Under the pieces are notes generated by a model. That model was given only the letters and a program-made list of their open reading frames with translations, searched no databases and had not been told where the DNA came from. 64,000 nt of DNA, from contig NZ_LATM01000015.1 in NCBI RefSeq assembly GCF_000972495.1, positions 1 to 64,000 on the forward strand. Reading direction: 5' to 3'. Origin of the DNA: Hymenobacter terrenus (GTDB lineage Bacteria > Bacteroidota > Bacteroidia > Cytophagales > Hymenobacteraceae). Positions 42,387 through 50,814 of this stretch are shown one piece after another (positions within the stretch are counted from its first letter, which is position 1; each line of letters opens with the position of its first letter). Made by a program: the position numbers and the translations under genes.

Positions 42387-45300
42387 TTAGAACGTGGCGC
42401 GCAGGGCCATATCGACGCCGCGTGAGGCGGGCACGCCGCCGTAGTCGAAGCCGCCCGAGCCTCCGCCCCGCACCCCGGAGCCCCCGGCGGCTACTTCAGG
42501 GTCAGAACCGGTATAGTTCGTGAAGAGCACCAAATTGCGCCCCGTCACGCTCAGCTCCACGCCCTTCACCACGCCCGAGCCTCCCAGCCAGTTTTTGGGC
42601 AGGCTATAGCTGAGGGTTGCGTAGCGCAGGCGGGCCCAGTTCACCTCTTCCACAAACATGCCGCCCGCCGCACCCAGGATATCGCGGTAGTAGCCTTGGG
42701 TAGCTTCCACGGCACGAGTGTTGGGCACGTAGGTTACCGCACCGTTGGCGGGGTCAGTCACGGCCACCACGCCGTCAATCACAATGGGCTTGTAGCGGTC
42801 GAGCGTCCGCTCGCTGATGCCCACGCGCGTGGCGTACTGCGCGGTACCGTTATACACGACTCCACCCCGCCGGAAATCCCACAGAAATGTCAATCCCAAT
42901 CCTTTATAAATTAACGTATTAGTGATTTGGGTGGTAAATTTGGGTGCTCGGTCACCCAAATAGGTGAAGTTGCCATTCAGAGTAGGGTAACCATTGGCGC
43001 CAATGAGGACTTCCCCATTAGGCGCACGGTTCAGGTCGGAGCCGGCAATACCGGTCAGCGGCAAGCTCGGAAAGGCTGCGCCCTGCACATAGTCTGACAC
43101 CGAAGATTCGGACTGCGCCACGATGCTTAGCCCAATGGGCAGCTCGATTCGGTTGCGGTTGGCAAAGAAGTTAGCGCCCACGTCCCAGGTCAGGCCGTTG
43201 GGCTGCTTCACCGGCGTGCCGCTCAGGCTCAGCTCCAGGCCTTCGTTTATCACGTTCCCACCGTTCAGGTATTTGAAAACGAAGCCCACGGCCTGGCTCA
43301 CGCGCGGCGCAATGAGCTGGTCGATGGTGGTTTGACGGTACACGGCTCCGTCGAAACGCAATCGGTTTTTGAAAAACTGCAGGTCCAGTCCCAACTCGTA
43401 GCTGCGGGTTTGCTCGGGCCGGAGCACCGGGTTTGAACCGTAGAAGCCATTGCGGAGGCCGCCGCCGATGAAGGTGTTGTTCGTGAGCGGCGACACTACC
43501 CGGTACGGGCCCGTGTCTTTGCCCACTTGGGCGATGGAACCGCGCAGCTTGCCGTAGCTCAGCACGGGGTTTTGGTCAAGGTTCAGCGTGCGCGAGAACT
43601 CCCAGCCCACCGCCGCCGACCCGTACCCAAAGCCCTTGCCGAAAATCTTGTTCTCATCGGGCCGCGGCAAGGTCGAGGACCAGTCGTAGCGCCCCGATAC
43701 CTCCAGCGTCACCTGCCGGAACAAGTCCAGATTAATCCGGGCGAAGTTGCCGATAATGGAGCGCGTTGCGAAACGCTGCAACACGTTTTTATTAACGGTG
43801 GTATTCTGGCTTATGAAATTGGGGTTGTAAAAAATGGTGCCAATGAGGTCGTTCGACCGGCTATCATTCAGCTCCAACGCGTTGCCAAGTAGCAGCGAGC
43901 CCCGCACGTTTTGGCTGAACTCGTGCGAGAACGTAGCCAGCAAGTTGGAAGTCAGCACTTGGTTGAAATTCACGCTTTCGGCCAAGCCACCGTCTTGGTT
44001 GCCAGGCTGCGACGTGCCCACGGCCCGCACCGAACGGGTGCGCTCCTGATAGAAGTCATTGCCAATTACATAGGTCAAGTTCAGCCACTTGGCTGGCAGG
44101 TAGGTGAGCGACACGTTGCTGAGGAGACGGTTGGTACGGTCGCTCTGCGGGTTGCGGTAGATGGTAAAGTAGGGGTTGTCCGGGTCAGAGCCAGCGGCTC
44201 CGCCCAACAGGCGGCGGCGCGTGCCGTCCGGGTTCTCGAATACCCGGGCGTCGTCGTTGCGCGGCCAGTTGAGCAAGCTCAGGAAAAAGCCGCTGGGTTG
44301 GGCCGAGTTGCCAAACAAGCCCTGGCCCTGAAACGGACGCGTGCCGCCCGAGTTGATGTAGTTAGCGGAAGCCGATACGCTGAGCTTGGGTGACAGTTGG
44401 GCCGTGCCCGAGAGCCGTACCGAGGTCTTGTCGTACTCACTTTCGGGCACAATTCCATTCTGAGTGAGATGAGAAGCCGACAAAAAGAACGTGGCCTTCT
44501 CCGTACCGCCCGACATGGTGAGGAAGTTTTGAAAGGTGCGGCCTTTCTGAAAAACATTACCTAGGTTGTCGTACACAGTTTCGTTGGCGCCGAAGCGCGG
44601 CCCCCACGAGGTGCGGACGCCAGGGTCGAATACGCCGCCGGTGCCCTGCTTGTATGCCCCCTGCAACTTGGGCAAGCGGCTCACCTCATCTACCGAATAC
44701 TGAGTGCGATAGGAGATGGCCGTGCGGCCAGCGCTGCCCTTTTTAGTGGTAATGATGACAGCGCCATTGCCAGCGCGCAGCCCGTAAAGCGCCGAGGCTG
44801 CCGGGCCCTTCAGCACCGTGATAGAGGCCACATCCTCGGGGTTGATGTCGGAGGCGCGGTTCGGGGTGCCCGCTGAGCGGCTTAGCGTGCCATTAAAGCT
44901 AGAGCCACCGCCCGGCACCGACGATTCGGCAAACGAGGAGTTGTCCATAATCACGCCGTCGATAACGAACAGCGGCTGGTTGTCGCCATCCAGCGAGTTG
45001 CCACCCCGGATGACGATGCTCGCGCCTTCGCCTGGTGCGCCGCCCGAGCTGGTGATGCTCACGCCGGCTACTTTGCCCTGTAAGGCGTTCACAATGTTGG
45101 GCTGGCGAGTGTCAATCAGCTCGTCGCCGCTCACTTGCTGGGCCGCGTAGTTCACCTGGCGCCGCTCCTGCTTAATGCCCAGCGAGGTCACGATGACTTC
45201 GTCTAGAGCTGCGGTGCTTTCTTTCAAGCGTATATCAAGGCTGCCATCGGCGGGCACGGGCCGCTCCTGCGAGGCGTAGCCGATGAAGCTGAACACGAGC

Positions 45301-45515
45301 ACGGCGCCCGGCGAAGCTTCTACCGAGTAGCGACCATCGGTGCCAGTAGTGCTGCCGGTGGTGGTGCCTTTCACCAGCACGGTCACGCCGGGCAGCGGGA
45401 TTTGGTCGGTGGCCGAAGTCACGGTACCCGCCACGGTACGAGCCGGCTGGGCCCAACCGGGAGGTGCCAGCAACACGCTCAGCAGCAGTAAGAGCAGCCA
45501 GTATTTTTTTTTCAT
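42387..45515 (-). CDS. SusC/RagA family TonB-linked outer membrane protein
   Basis: A 1042-aa TonB-dependent transporter. The ATG at 45515 starts the signal peptide (MKKKYWLLLLLL to GWAQ); the longer frame lacks one. A carboxypeptidase regulatory-like domain (RTVAGTVTSATDQIPLPGVT, then GTDGRYSVEA and FIGYAS) is followed by the short SusC motif DEVIVTSLGIKQERRQVNYA, the plug domain (VNALQGKVAGVSITSSGGAPG, FVIDGVIMDN, INPEDVASITVLKGPAASALYG, NGAVIITTKKG) and a 22-strand barrel ending in an aromatic residue (ALRATF). It forms one operon with the SusD and lipoprotein genes. The leader carries an attenuator-like hairpin (45561-45604). Substrate inferred from context only. Confidence 0.95.
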   Translation of the reverse strand: MKKKYWLLLLLLSVLLAPPGWAQPARTVAGTVTSATDQIPLPGVTVLVKGTTTGSTTGTDGRYSVEASPGAVLVFSFIGYASQERPVPADGSLDIRLKESTAALDEVIVTSLGIKQERRQVNYAAQQVSGDELIDTRQPNIVNALQGKVAGVSITSSGGAPGEGASIVIRGGNSLDGDNQPLFVIDGVIMDNSSFAESSVPGGGSSFNGTLSRSAGTPNRASDINPEDVASITVLKGPAASALYGLRAGNGAVIITTKKGSAGRTAISYRTQYSVDEVSRLPKLQGAYKQGTGGVFDPGVRTSWGPRFGANETVYDNLGNVFQKGRTFQNFLTMSGGTEKATFFLSASHLTQNGIVPESEYDKTSVRLSGTAQLSPKLSVSASANYINSGGTRPFQGQGLFGNSAQPSGFFLSLLNWPRNDDARVFENPDGTRRRLLGGAAGSDPDNPYFTIYRNPQSDRTNRLLSNVSLTYLPAKWLNLTYVIGNDFYQERTRSVRAVGTSQPGNQDGGLAESVNFNQVLTSNLLATFSHEFSQNVRGSLLLGNALELNDSRSNDLIGTIFYNPNFISQNTTVNKNVLQRFATRSIIGNFARINLDLFRQVTLEVSGRYDWSSTLPRPDENKIFGKGFGYGSAAVGWEFSRTLNLDQNPVLSYGKLRGSIAQVGKDTGPYRVVSPLTNNTFIGGGLRNGFYGSNPVLRPEQTRSYELGLDLQFFKNRLRFDGAVYRQTTIDQLIAPRVSQAVGFVFKYLNGGNVINEGLELSLSGTPVKQPNGLTWDVGANFFANRNRIELPIGLSIVAQSESSVSDYVQGAAFPSLPLTGIAGSDLNRAPNGEVLIGANGYPTLNGNFTYLGDRAPKFTTQITNTLIYKGLGLTFLWDFRRGGVVYNGTAQYATRVGISERTLDRYKPIVIDGVVAVTDPANGAVTYVPNTRAVEATQGYYRDILGAAGGMFVEEVNWARLRYATLSYSLPKNWLGGSGVVKGVELSVTGRNLVLFTNYTGSDPEVAAGGSGVRGGGSGGFDYGGVPASRGVDMALRATF

Positions 45516-45886
45516 AGGGATGGTGCTTGGGTGGGAAAAGAAGTGGAAATGACAGCCAACAAAAAAAGCCGGAGCCCCGGCGATACGCACCATCAGGCTC
45601 CGGCCAAAGAGGTCAGACAAAGCATTACGCTACTACAACACAAGGCTTTGTTATGCATAGAACAGTTAAAAGGTCGCATCAGCACGGGCCGTCATTGTTC
45701 CAAATGTGCGAAATATTCCCGTAATACTCACTCGGAACAGGCTAAAAATCCATTCATTAACACAGCGCAACTATCATATAAACATGGTCTTATTCATTTC
45801 AGGTCCACTCGCGGCTATTGCCACACTTTGATTACCGCCTAGCTTTCGCCAACTTTCCTTCCATTCCCACCGCTCTCCCCTGCTTC
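45516..45886. other. divergent intergenic region between susC and nagB
   Basis: About 370 bp between the SusC operon (minus) and the NagB fusion (plus). It contains the terminator-like hairpin at 45561-45604 and AT-rich sequence at 45700-45800 suited to promoters. No clear TAnnTTTG box was found for either gene. Confidence 0.5.
45561..45604 (-). promoter_or_regulatory. terminator-like hairpin in susC leader (possible attenuator)
   Basis: Read on the minus strand: GCCGGAGCC, a 19-nt loop, GGCTCCGGC, then seven T. That is a 9-bp all-strong stem plus U-run, a canonical intrinsic terminator. It sits 46 bp upstream of the susC ATG, and no minus-strand gene lies upstream that would need ending. 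This suggests regulated premature termination of the SusCD operon. An alternative antiterminator fold was not identified by eye. Confidence 0.65.
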
Positions 45887-47821
45887 ATGGCTTCTCCACT
45901 TGCTACACTGCCCGCTACGGCCGGCGCTCACTTGCCCGTCAGCCTCTATGCCGATTCGGAGTCGGCGTCGACGGCCGTCGCCCACCAGATTGCCGACCTG
46001 ATTCGGGCGCGGGCCGCCGAAAGCCGGCCCTGTGTGCTCGGGCTGGCCACCGGCTCCTCCCCCACGCGGGTGTACGAAGAGCTGGTGCGCCTGCACCGCG
46101 AAGAGGGCCTGAGCTTTCAGAACGTCGTCAGCTTCAACCTCGACGAATATTATCCCATGGCGCCCGACTCGTTGCAGAGCTACGTGCGCTTCATGCGCGA
46201 GTACCTGTTCGACCACGTCGACATTCGGCCCGAAAACGTGCACATCCCCGACGGCACCGTGCCCGTCGACCAGATTGCCGAGTTTTGCCGACGCTACGAG
46301 GAGCAGATTCAGGAAGCCGGCGGCATTGATTTACAGCTGCTCGGCATCGGGCGCACCGGCCACATCGGGTTCAACGAGCCCGGCTCGGGCCCGGCCTCAC
46401 GCACCCGTATCATTACCCTCGACCACGTGACGCGCACCGACGCTGCGTCCGACTTTTACGGCGAGGAAAATGTGCCGCGCCGGGCCGTGACCATGGGCGT
46501 AGGCACCATCCTCGAAGCCCACCAGATTGTGCTCCTGGCCTGGGGCGAGGGCAAAGCCGCTGTGGTAAAACGCATGATAGAGGGCGAAATAACCGACTCT
46601 GTTCCGGCTACCTACCTGCAACGCCACCCCGCCGTGCAGGTAGTGCTCGACGAAGCCGCTGGCGCCGAACTCACGCCCCGCAAAACACCCTGGCTGCTGG
46701 GCCTGCCCTGCGACTGGCACGATGCCGCCCTGGTGCGCAAGGCCGTGACCTGGCTGGCCCGCACGGTCACGAAGCCCATTCTCAAGCTCACGGAGGAAGA
46801 GTACAATGAAAACGGTCTCTCCGAGCTGCTAGCCCAGTCCGGCCCCGCCTACGACATCAATATCCGGGTGTTCAACGAGTTGCAGCACACTATCACCGGC
46901 TGGCCCGGCGGCAAGCCCAACGCCGACGACACCTATCGCCCCGAACGCGCGGAGCCGTTTCCCAAGCGCGTACTCATCTTCTCGCCCCACCCCGACGACG
47001 ACGTAATTTCCATGGGCGGCACCCTGCTGCGGCTCGTCGACCAGGGCCACGAGGTGCACGTGGCCTACCAGACCTCGGGCAACATCGCCGTGTTTGATGA
47101 CGAGGCCATTCGCTTCGCCGAGTTTGTGGCCGATTACGACCACGCCTTCCGCCTGCCCGGCGACGAGCCCGCCGACAGCCTCTACCACCGCGTAGCCGAT
47201 TTCCTCAAAAACAAGCAGCCCGGCCAAGTCGATTCCGACGAAGTGCAGCAGATAAAAGGCCTCATTCGTCGCGGCGAGGCCAAAAGTGCCTGTCGTCTCG
47301 CCGGCGTGCCCGACGCCAACGCCCACTTCCTCGACCTACCCTTCTACGAAACCGGCCGCGTGCGCAAGAAGCCGCTGGGCGATGAGGACATCCGCCTCAC
47401 CATGGAACTGCTCAACCGCATCCAGCCCCACCAGATTTACGCCGCCGGCGACCTGAGCGACCCGCACGGCACCCACCGCGTGTGCCTGGCCGCTATTTTC
47501 CAGTCTATCCATCAGCTCAAAGCCTCCGGCACGCCGTGGCTGGACGATTGCTGGGTGTGGCTCTACCGCGGCGCCTGGCAGGAATGGGACATCGACCAGA
47601 TTGAAATGGCCGTGCCACTCTCGCCCCAGGAGCTCACGCGCAAGCGTCGCGCCATCTTCAAGCACCAGAGCCAGAAAGACCGCCCTCTTTTCCCCGGCGC
47701 CGACCAGCGCGAGTTCTGGCAGCGCAGCGAGGCTCGCAACCGGACAACCGCCAAGCTGTATGACCAACTAGGTCTGCCTGAATATGAAGGAATTGAAGCC
47801 TTTGTACGCTGGGGGTTTTGA
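45887..47821 (+). CDS. nagB: glucosamine-6-phosphate deaminase fused to PIG-L/LmbE deacetylase
   Basis: A 644-aa two-domain enzyme. The ATG at 45887 is chosen; the frame is open 23 codons further up. Residues 15-285 are NagB, which converts glucosamine-6-phosphate to fructose-6-phosphate and ammonia: LATGSSPT (53-60), FNLDEYYP (83-90) and GIGRTGHIGFNEPGSG (153-168). The canonical GIGxDGHIAFNEP has Asp where this protein has Thr; the same R-T variant occurs, as I recall, in other Bacteroidota NagB fusions. Residues about 360-640 are a PIG-L/LmbE domain with FSPHPDDDVISMGG (zinc site) and DPHGTHRVC, expected to deacetylate an N-acetylglucosaminyl compound. The fusion is known in this phylum. 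Cytoplasmic. anmK follows on the same strand beyond a palindromic element. Confidence 0.94.
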   Translation: MASPLATLPATAGAHLPVSLYADSESASTAVAHQIADLIRARAAESRPCVLGLATGSSPTRVYEELVRLHREEGLSFQNVVSFNLDEYYPMAPDSLQSYVRFMREYLFDHVDIRPENVHIPDGTVPVDQIAEFCRRYEEQIQEAGGIDLQLLGIGRTGHIGFNEPGSGPASRTRIITLDHVTRTDAASDFYGEENVPRRAVTMGVGTILEAHQIVLLAWGEGKAAVVKRMIEGEITDSVPATYLQRHPAVQVVLDEAAGAELTPRKTPWLLGLPCDWHDAALVRKAVTWLARTVTKPILKLTEEEYNENGLSELLAQSGPAYDINIRVFNELQHTITGWPGGKPNADDTYRPERAEPFPKRVLIFSPHPDDDVISMGGTLLRLVDQGHEVHVAYQTSGNIAVFDDEAIRFAEFVADYDHAFRLPGDEPADSLYHRVADFLKNKQPGQVDSDEVQQIKGLIRRGEAKSACRLAGVPDANAHFLDLPFYETGRVRKKPLGDEDIRLTMELLNRIQPHQIYAAGDLSDPHGTHRVCLAAIFQSIHQLKASGTPWLDDCWVWLYRGAWQEWDIDQIEMAVPLSPQELTRKRRAIFKHQSQKDRPLFPGADQREFWQRSEARNRTTAKLYDQLGLPEYEGIEAFVRWGF

Positions 47822-47838
47822 GACAGATTGAACATCAA

Positions 47839-48065
47839 CTCCCCTCCTCGGCTGAGGAGGGGACATTTTCGCGCCGCGAGAATTGGGGTGGTTGACCTCG
47901 TTGAACGACGGACGAACATCACCGCAGCACGATATTCTAACGACGTGGCTGTAGCTACGAAGTATTAGCTTCTGCTAGCTTCAGCACCAACCAACGACGT
48001 TCAACGCCCCCAACCACCCCCGTTTCAGCTTTGCTGAAACATCCCCTCCTTGGCAAGGAGGGGAG
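47839..48065. mobile_element. MITE-like GC-rich element with terminal inverted repeats
   Basis: About 227 bp bounded by inverted ends of about 24 bp (ctcccctcctcggctgagga at the left; its near reverse complement ending in aaggaggggag at the right). Inside lie a second pair of arms (ggggtggttg and caaccacccc) and a small hairpin gtttcagctttgctgaaac. No reading frame and no obvious target-site duplication. The core resembles the element at 16127-16195. It separates nagB and anmK. Confidence 0.55.
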
Positions 48066-48089
48066 TTTTTCGTTCTTTCAGCCGCCCCT

Positions 48090-49301
48090 TTGAACTATTA
48101 CCTCGCCCGCCTCGCCCACCTCGCCACCCAGCCCAGCCGCCGCATCATCGGCCTCATGTCGGGCACCTCACTCGATGGCCTCGACGTGGCCCTGTGCCGC
48201 CTCACCGGCCACGGGCCCGGCACGCAATTAGTGCTGGAGCACTTCCACACCGTGCCTTATACCGGTGATATCAAGACCCGTATCCGTGAGGTGTTTGCCC
48301 AGGACCTAGTCCGTCTTGAATACCTCACCCTGCTCAACCCCTGGCTGGGCAGCCTGCACGCTGCCGCCATTCTCGACTGCCTGCGCGAGTGGCAAGTATC
48401 ACCCGAGGAAGTGGACCTCGTGGCCAGCCACGGCCAAACCGTGTACCATGCCCCCCAGCACCAGCACCGCCGCCCCGACTTCCCTCTAAACGCTACCCTC
48501 CAGCTTGGCGATGGCGACCACGTAGCCGTAGGCACTGGCATCATCACCCTCAGCGACTTCCGCCAGAAGCACGTGGCCGCTGGTGGCGAAGGGGCCCCCC
48601 TGGCCGCCTACGGCGACTTCCTGCTCCTGAGCAGCCCCGCCGAGGAACGGCTGCTGCTCAACCTAGGTGGCATTGCCAATTTCACTTACCTGCCCCGCAC
48701 CGGCGGCGATGCCAGCACCGCTTTCAGTACTGATACGGGGCCGGGCAACACGCTACTCGATACCACCGTGCGTGCCCACCACCCCACCCTGCAATACGAC
48801 GAGGACGGCCGCCTGGCCGCCGCCGGCCGCGTACACGAAGGCTTGCTCGCGGCGTTGCTTGACCACCCATTTTTCGCCGCCGCCCTCCCCAAAACTACCG
48901 GCCCTGAACTGTTCAGTGCCACTTATCTGGCCGAAGCCCAACAGCGCAGCGGCACCTCCGCCTTGGGCTTAGAAGACACCCTGGCCACGCTGGCTGAGCT
49001 AAGCGCCTTGGGCGTAGCCCGCGCCGTGCACGCCGCATTTTCCGAGCGGCCCGCGCCTCCGGCCGTGTACACCAGCGGCGGCGGCGCCCACAACCCCGCC
49101 CTGCTTGCGGCGCTGAAGCGGCATTTGCCCCAAGCCCGCTTCACCCCTACCGACGCGCTGGGCGTGCCTGGCGACGCCAAAGAAGCCATTCTATTCGCGG
49201 TGCTGGCCAATGAGGCGGTGGCAGGCACGCCGGGCAGAATCGGCGCGGGTCGGCAACGGGTGCCGGCGGTGGGCATGGGAAAAATTTCACTGCCGGGATA
49301 G
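48090..49301 (+). CDS. anmK: anhydro-N-acetylmuramic acid kinase
   Basis: A 403-aa kinase that opens 1,6-anhydro-MurNAc and phosphorylates it to MurNAc-6-phosphate during peptidoglycan recycling. The start is probably the TTG at 48090, because the family motif RIIGLMSGTSLDGLDVAL begins only 18 residues in and no earlier ATG exists. Further family blocks: VASHGQTVYHAP, ITLSDFRQKHVAAGGEGAPL, LLNLGGIANFTYLP, STDTGPGNTLLD, and the C-terminal YTSGGGAHNPALLAALKRHLP with GDAKEAILFAVLANE. Length fits the family (about 360-400). Its product normally needs MurQ etherase, which is not in the window. It follows nagB on the same strand and ends in a strong bidirectional terminator. Confidence 0.95.
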   Translation: MNYYLARLAHLATQPSRRIIGLMSGTSLDGLDVALCRLTGHGPGTQLVLEHFHTVPYTGDIKTRIREVFAQDLVRLEYLTLLNPWLGSLHAAAILDCLREWQVSPEEVDLVASHGQTVYHAPQHQHRRPDFPLNATLQLGDGDHVAVGTGIITLSDFRQKHVAAGGEGAPLAAYGDFLLLSSPAEERLLLNLGGIANFTYLPRTGGDASTAFSTDTGPGNTLLDTTVRAHHPTLQYDEDGRLAAAGRVHEGLLAALLDHPFFAAALPKTTGPELFSATYLAEAQQRSGTSALGLEDTLATLAELSALGVARAVHAAFSERPAPPAVYTSGGGAHNPALLAALKRHLPQARFTPTDALGVPGDAKEAILFAVLANEAVAGTPGRIGAGRQRVPAVGMGKISLPG

Positions 49302-49339
49302 GAAAACACGTGCAGCAACAAATAATTGCTTCAAACGGC

Positions 49340-49385
49340 AAAAAGCCGTCATGCCGGGAAAGTCCCAGGCATGACGGCTTTTTTA
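49340..49385. terminator. bidirectional terminator between anmK and susD2
   Basis: Stem aaaaagccgtcatgcc/ggcatgacggctttttt with a short central ggga/tccc extension, lying between the convergent stops of anmK and the SusD gene. A and T runs on both sides make it functional in both directions. Confidence 0.9.
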
Positions 49386-49407
49386 CTCAGACATTTCTCC
49401 GCGTCGA

Positions 49408-50733
49408 TTATATCGAGGGGTCGGCGGGCGTGGCGGTGTTGTTTTCCCTCTCTACACGAGGATAGGGATAAAAAGTGCGGTTGCGCTCAGCAGCCGGCGT
49501 GCCGGGACCGGGGCGGCCGAAGCGGCGGCTGTCACTGAGGCGGAAGCCCTGGAAAGCCAGCTCAATCTGGCGGTTGCGGTAAATCTCCAGCAATACAACA
49601 TCGGTGGTGAGCGGGCCGGCGTAGGGCGGCAGGGCGGCTCCTACCCCAAACGGGTCTACCAGGGCCGTAGTAGGGGGCGTGGTGGTCGCCGGCGTTTTGG
49701 TCAGCACCCGGTTCAACTCGGTTACGGCGTTGGGCAGGTCGCTTTTGCGGGCATAAGCTTCGGCCCGAATCAGCAGCATTTCGCCGGGCAAATACACCGG
49801 AATGGGGGCGCTGTTGGCCGTGTAAAAGCCGGTGCCGCGGTTTTGGGTCGCCGTGGGGGCAGCGCGGACGTAAAAAGGTAGGCGCCGGTCGGCCGGGTCG
49901 GGCGCGAGGGCGGCCGGGAGGCCCAGCGAGACGTTGGTGGGTTCGAACACGTTCTTGTTGCCGAACGACGTCTCAAACAAGGGATTGCGGGTGTTGTCGT
50001 CGAAATTGAACACCGACCGTCGGGTCAGGTCGACTCGGCCAGCGGCGGCGATGGCCTTGTCGTAGTCGCCGGCTTCGAGGCTGTAGCGGGCAATGAGGGC
50101 CTGCAGGGTGTTGGGCAGGTCGATGCCCGGCGCAATGCGCGCGGTGAAGTCGGCCGAAGCCGGGTTGGCCGCCAGCTGCGTGGCCGCGGCTTCGAGTTGG
50201 GTCACGGCGCTGCGCAGCAGCGTGGTGCGGTCCACAAACGGGGCGTTTTCGCCGGTCACCAGGGGCGCCTGCTCAAAAAACAGGGCCAGGTCGCCCAGCG
50301 CCAGGGCCCGAAAGATGGAGGCGTAGGCCACGATGCCGCTGCGGGTGCCGGGCACCAGGGCGTTGTTGGCGTTGCGCAGCACCAGGTCGGCGTTGGCTTT
50401 CACCAAGTTGGCCTGGGTCCAGAGGTTGCGCAGCACGCCGTTGGCGTTGTTGGCGTTGCCGGCCCCGAGGCTGATGTTGAATTCTTCGATGTTGCCGACG
50501 TTGAGAATGCTCAGCTCGTTGGTGCTGAGCCCGCCAAGGGCCACCCGGTTGTAGAGCACGCTCACGAAACCGCCCGTGGTGTAGCGGGCCTGCAGGCCGT
50601 TGCAGAGGGTAATGAGCCCGTCCGAATCCCGCACCACCAGCTCCGGAGTCGTGGTACTGGGGTTGGTGTATTCTTTGTTGCAGGCGCTCAGCGTGAGCGA
50701 GAGCACTGCGGTGATAGCAATAAATTTCTTCAT
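49408..50733 (-). CDS. RagB/SusD family nutrient uptake lipoprotein
   Basis: A 441-aa SusD homologue. The ATG at 50733 (MKKFIAITAV) starts a signal peptide with lipobox LTLSACNKEYTNPS at about residue 18; the longer frame has no signal. TPR-like helical segments include LRNLWTQANLVKANADLVL, YASIFRALALGDLALFFEQAP, LQALIARYSLEAGDYDKAIAAAG and LPGEMLLIRAEAYARKSDLPNAVTELN, the last being the typical SusD 'mlLirAEA' helix; LEIYRNRQIELAFQGFRLSDSRRFGR closes it. It lies 81 bp after its SusC gene. Somewhat shorter than many SusD proteins. The substrate is unknown; flanking anmK and nagX genes suggest amino sugars. Confidence 0.93.
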   Translation of the reverse strand: MKKFIAITAVLSLTLSACNKEYTNPSTTTPELVVRDSDGLITLCNGLQARYTTGGFVSVLYNRVALGGLSTNELSILNVGNIEEFNISLGAGNANNANGVLRNLWTQANLVKANADLVLRNANNALVPGTRSGIVAYASIFRALALGDLALFFEQAPLVTGENAPFVDRTTLLRSAVTQLEAAATQLAANPASADFTARIAPGIDLPNTLQALIARYSLEAGDYDKAIAAAGRVDLTRRSVFNFDDNTRNPLFETSFGNKNVFEPTNVSLGLPAALAPDPADRRLPFYVRAAPTATQNRGTGFYTANSAPIPVYLPGEMLLIRAEAYARKSDLPNAVTELNRVLTKTPATTTPPTTALVDPFGVGAALPPYAGPLTTDVVLLEIYRNRQIELAFQGFRLSDSRRFGRPGPGTPAAERNRTFYPYPRVERENNTATPADPSI

Positions 50734-50814
50734 GATATGAATGACAAGAAGTGAGTTCGCGGGGCAGGGCCGGCCGCGCACGGAACGCGGAGCAGGCCCC
50801 CGGCCGCCGAACAA

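Noticed and set aside
47822..48089. Small RNA or riboswitch between nagB and anmK
   Set aside because: The strong hairpins are better explained by a symmetric MITE-like element; no known riboswitch core was recognised.
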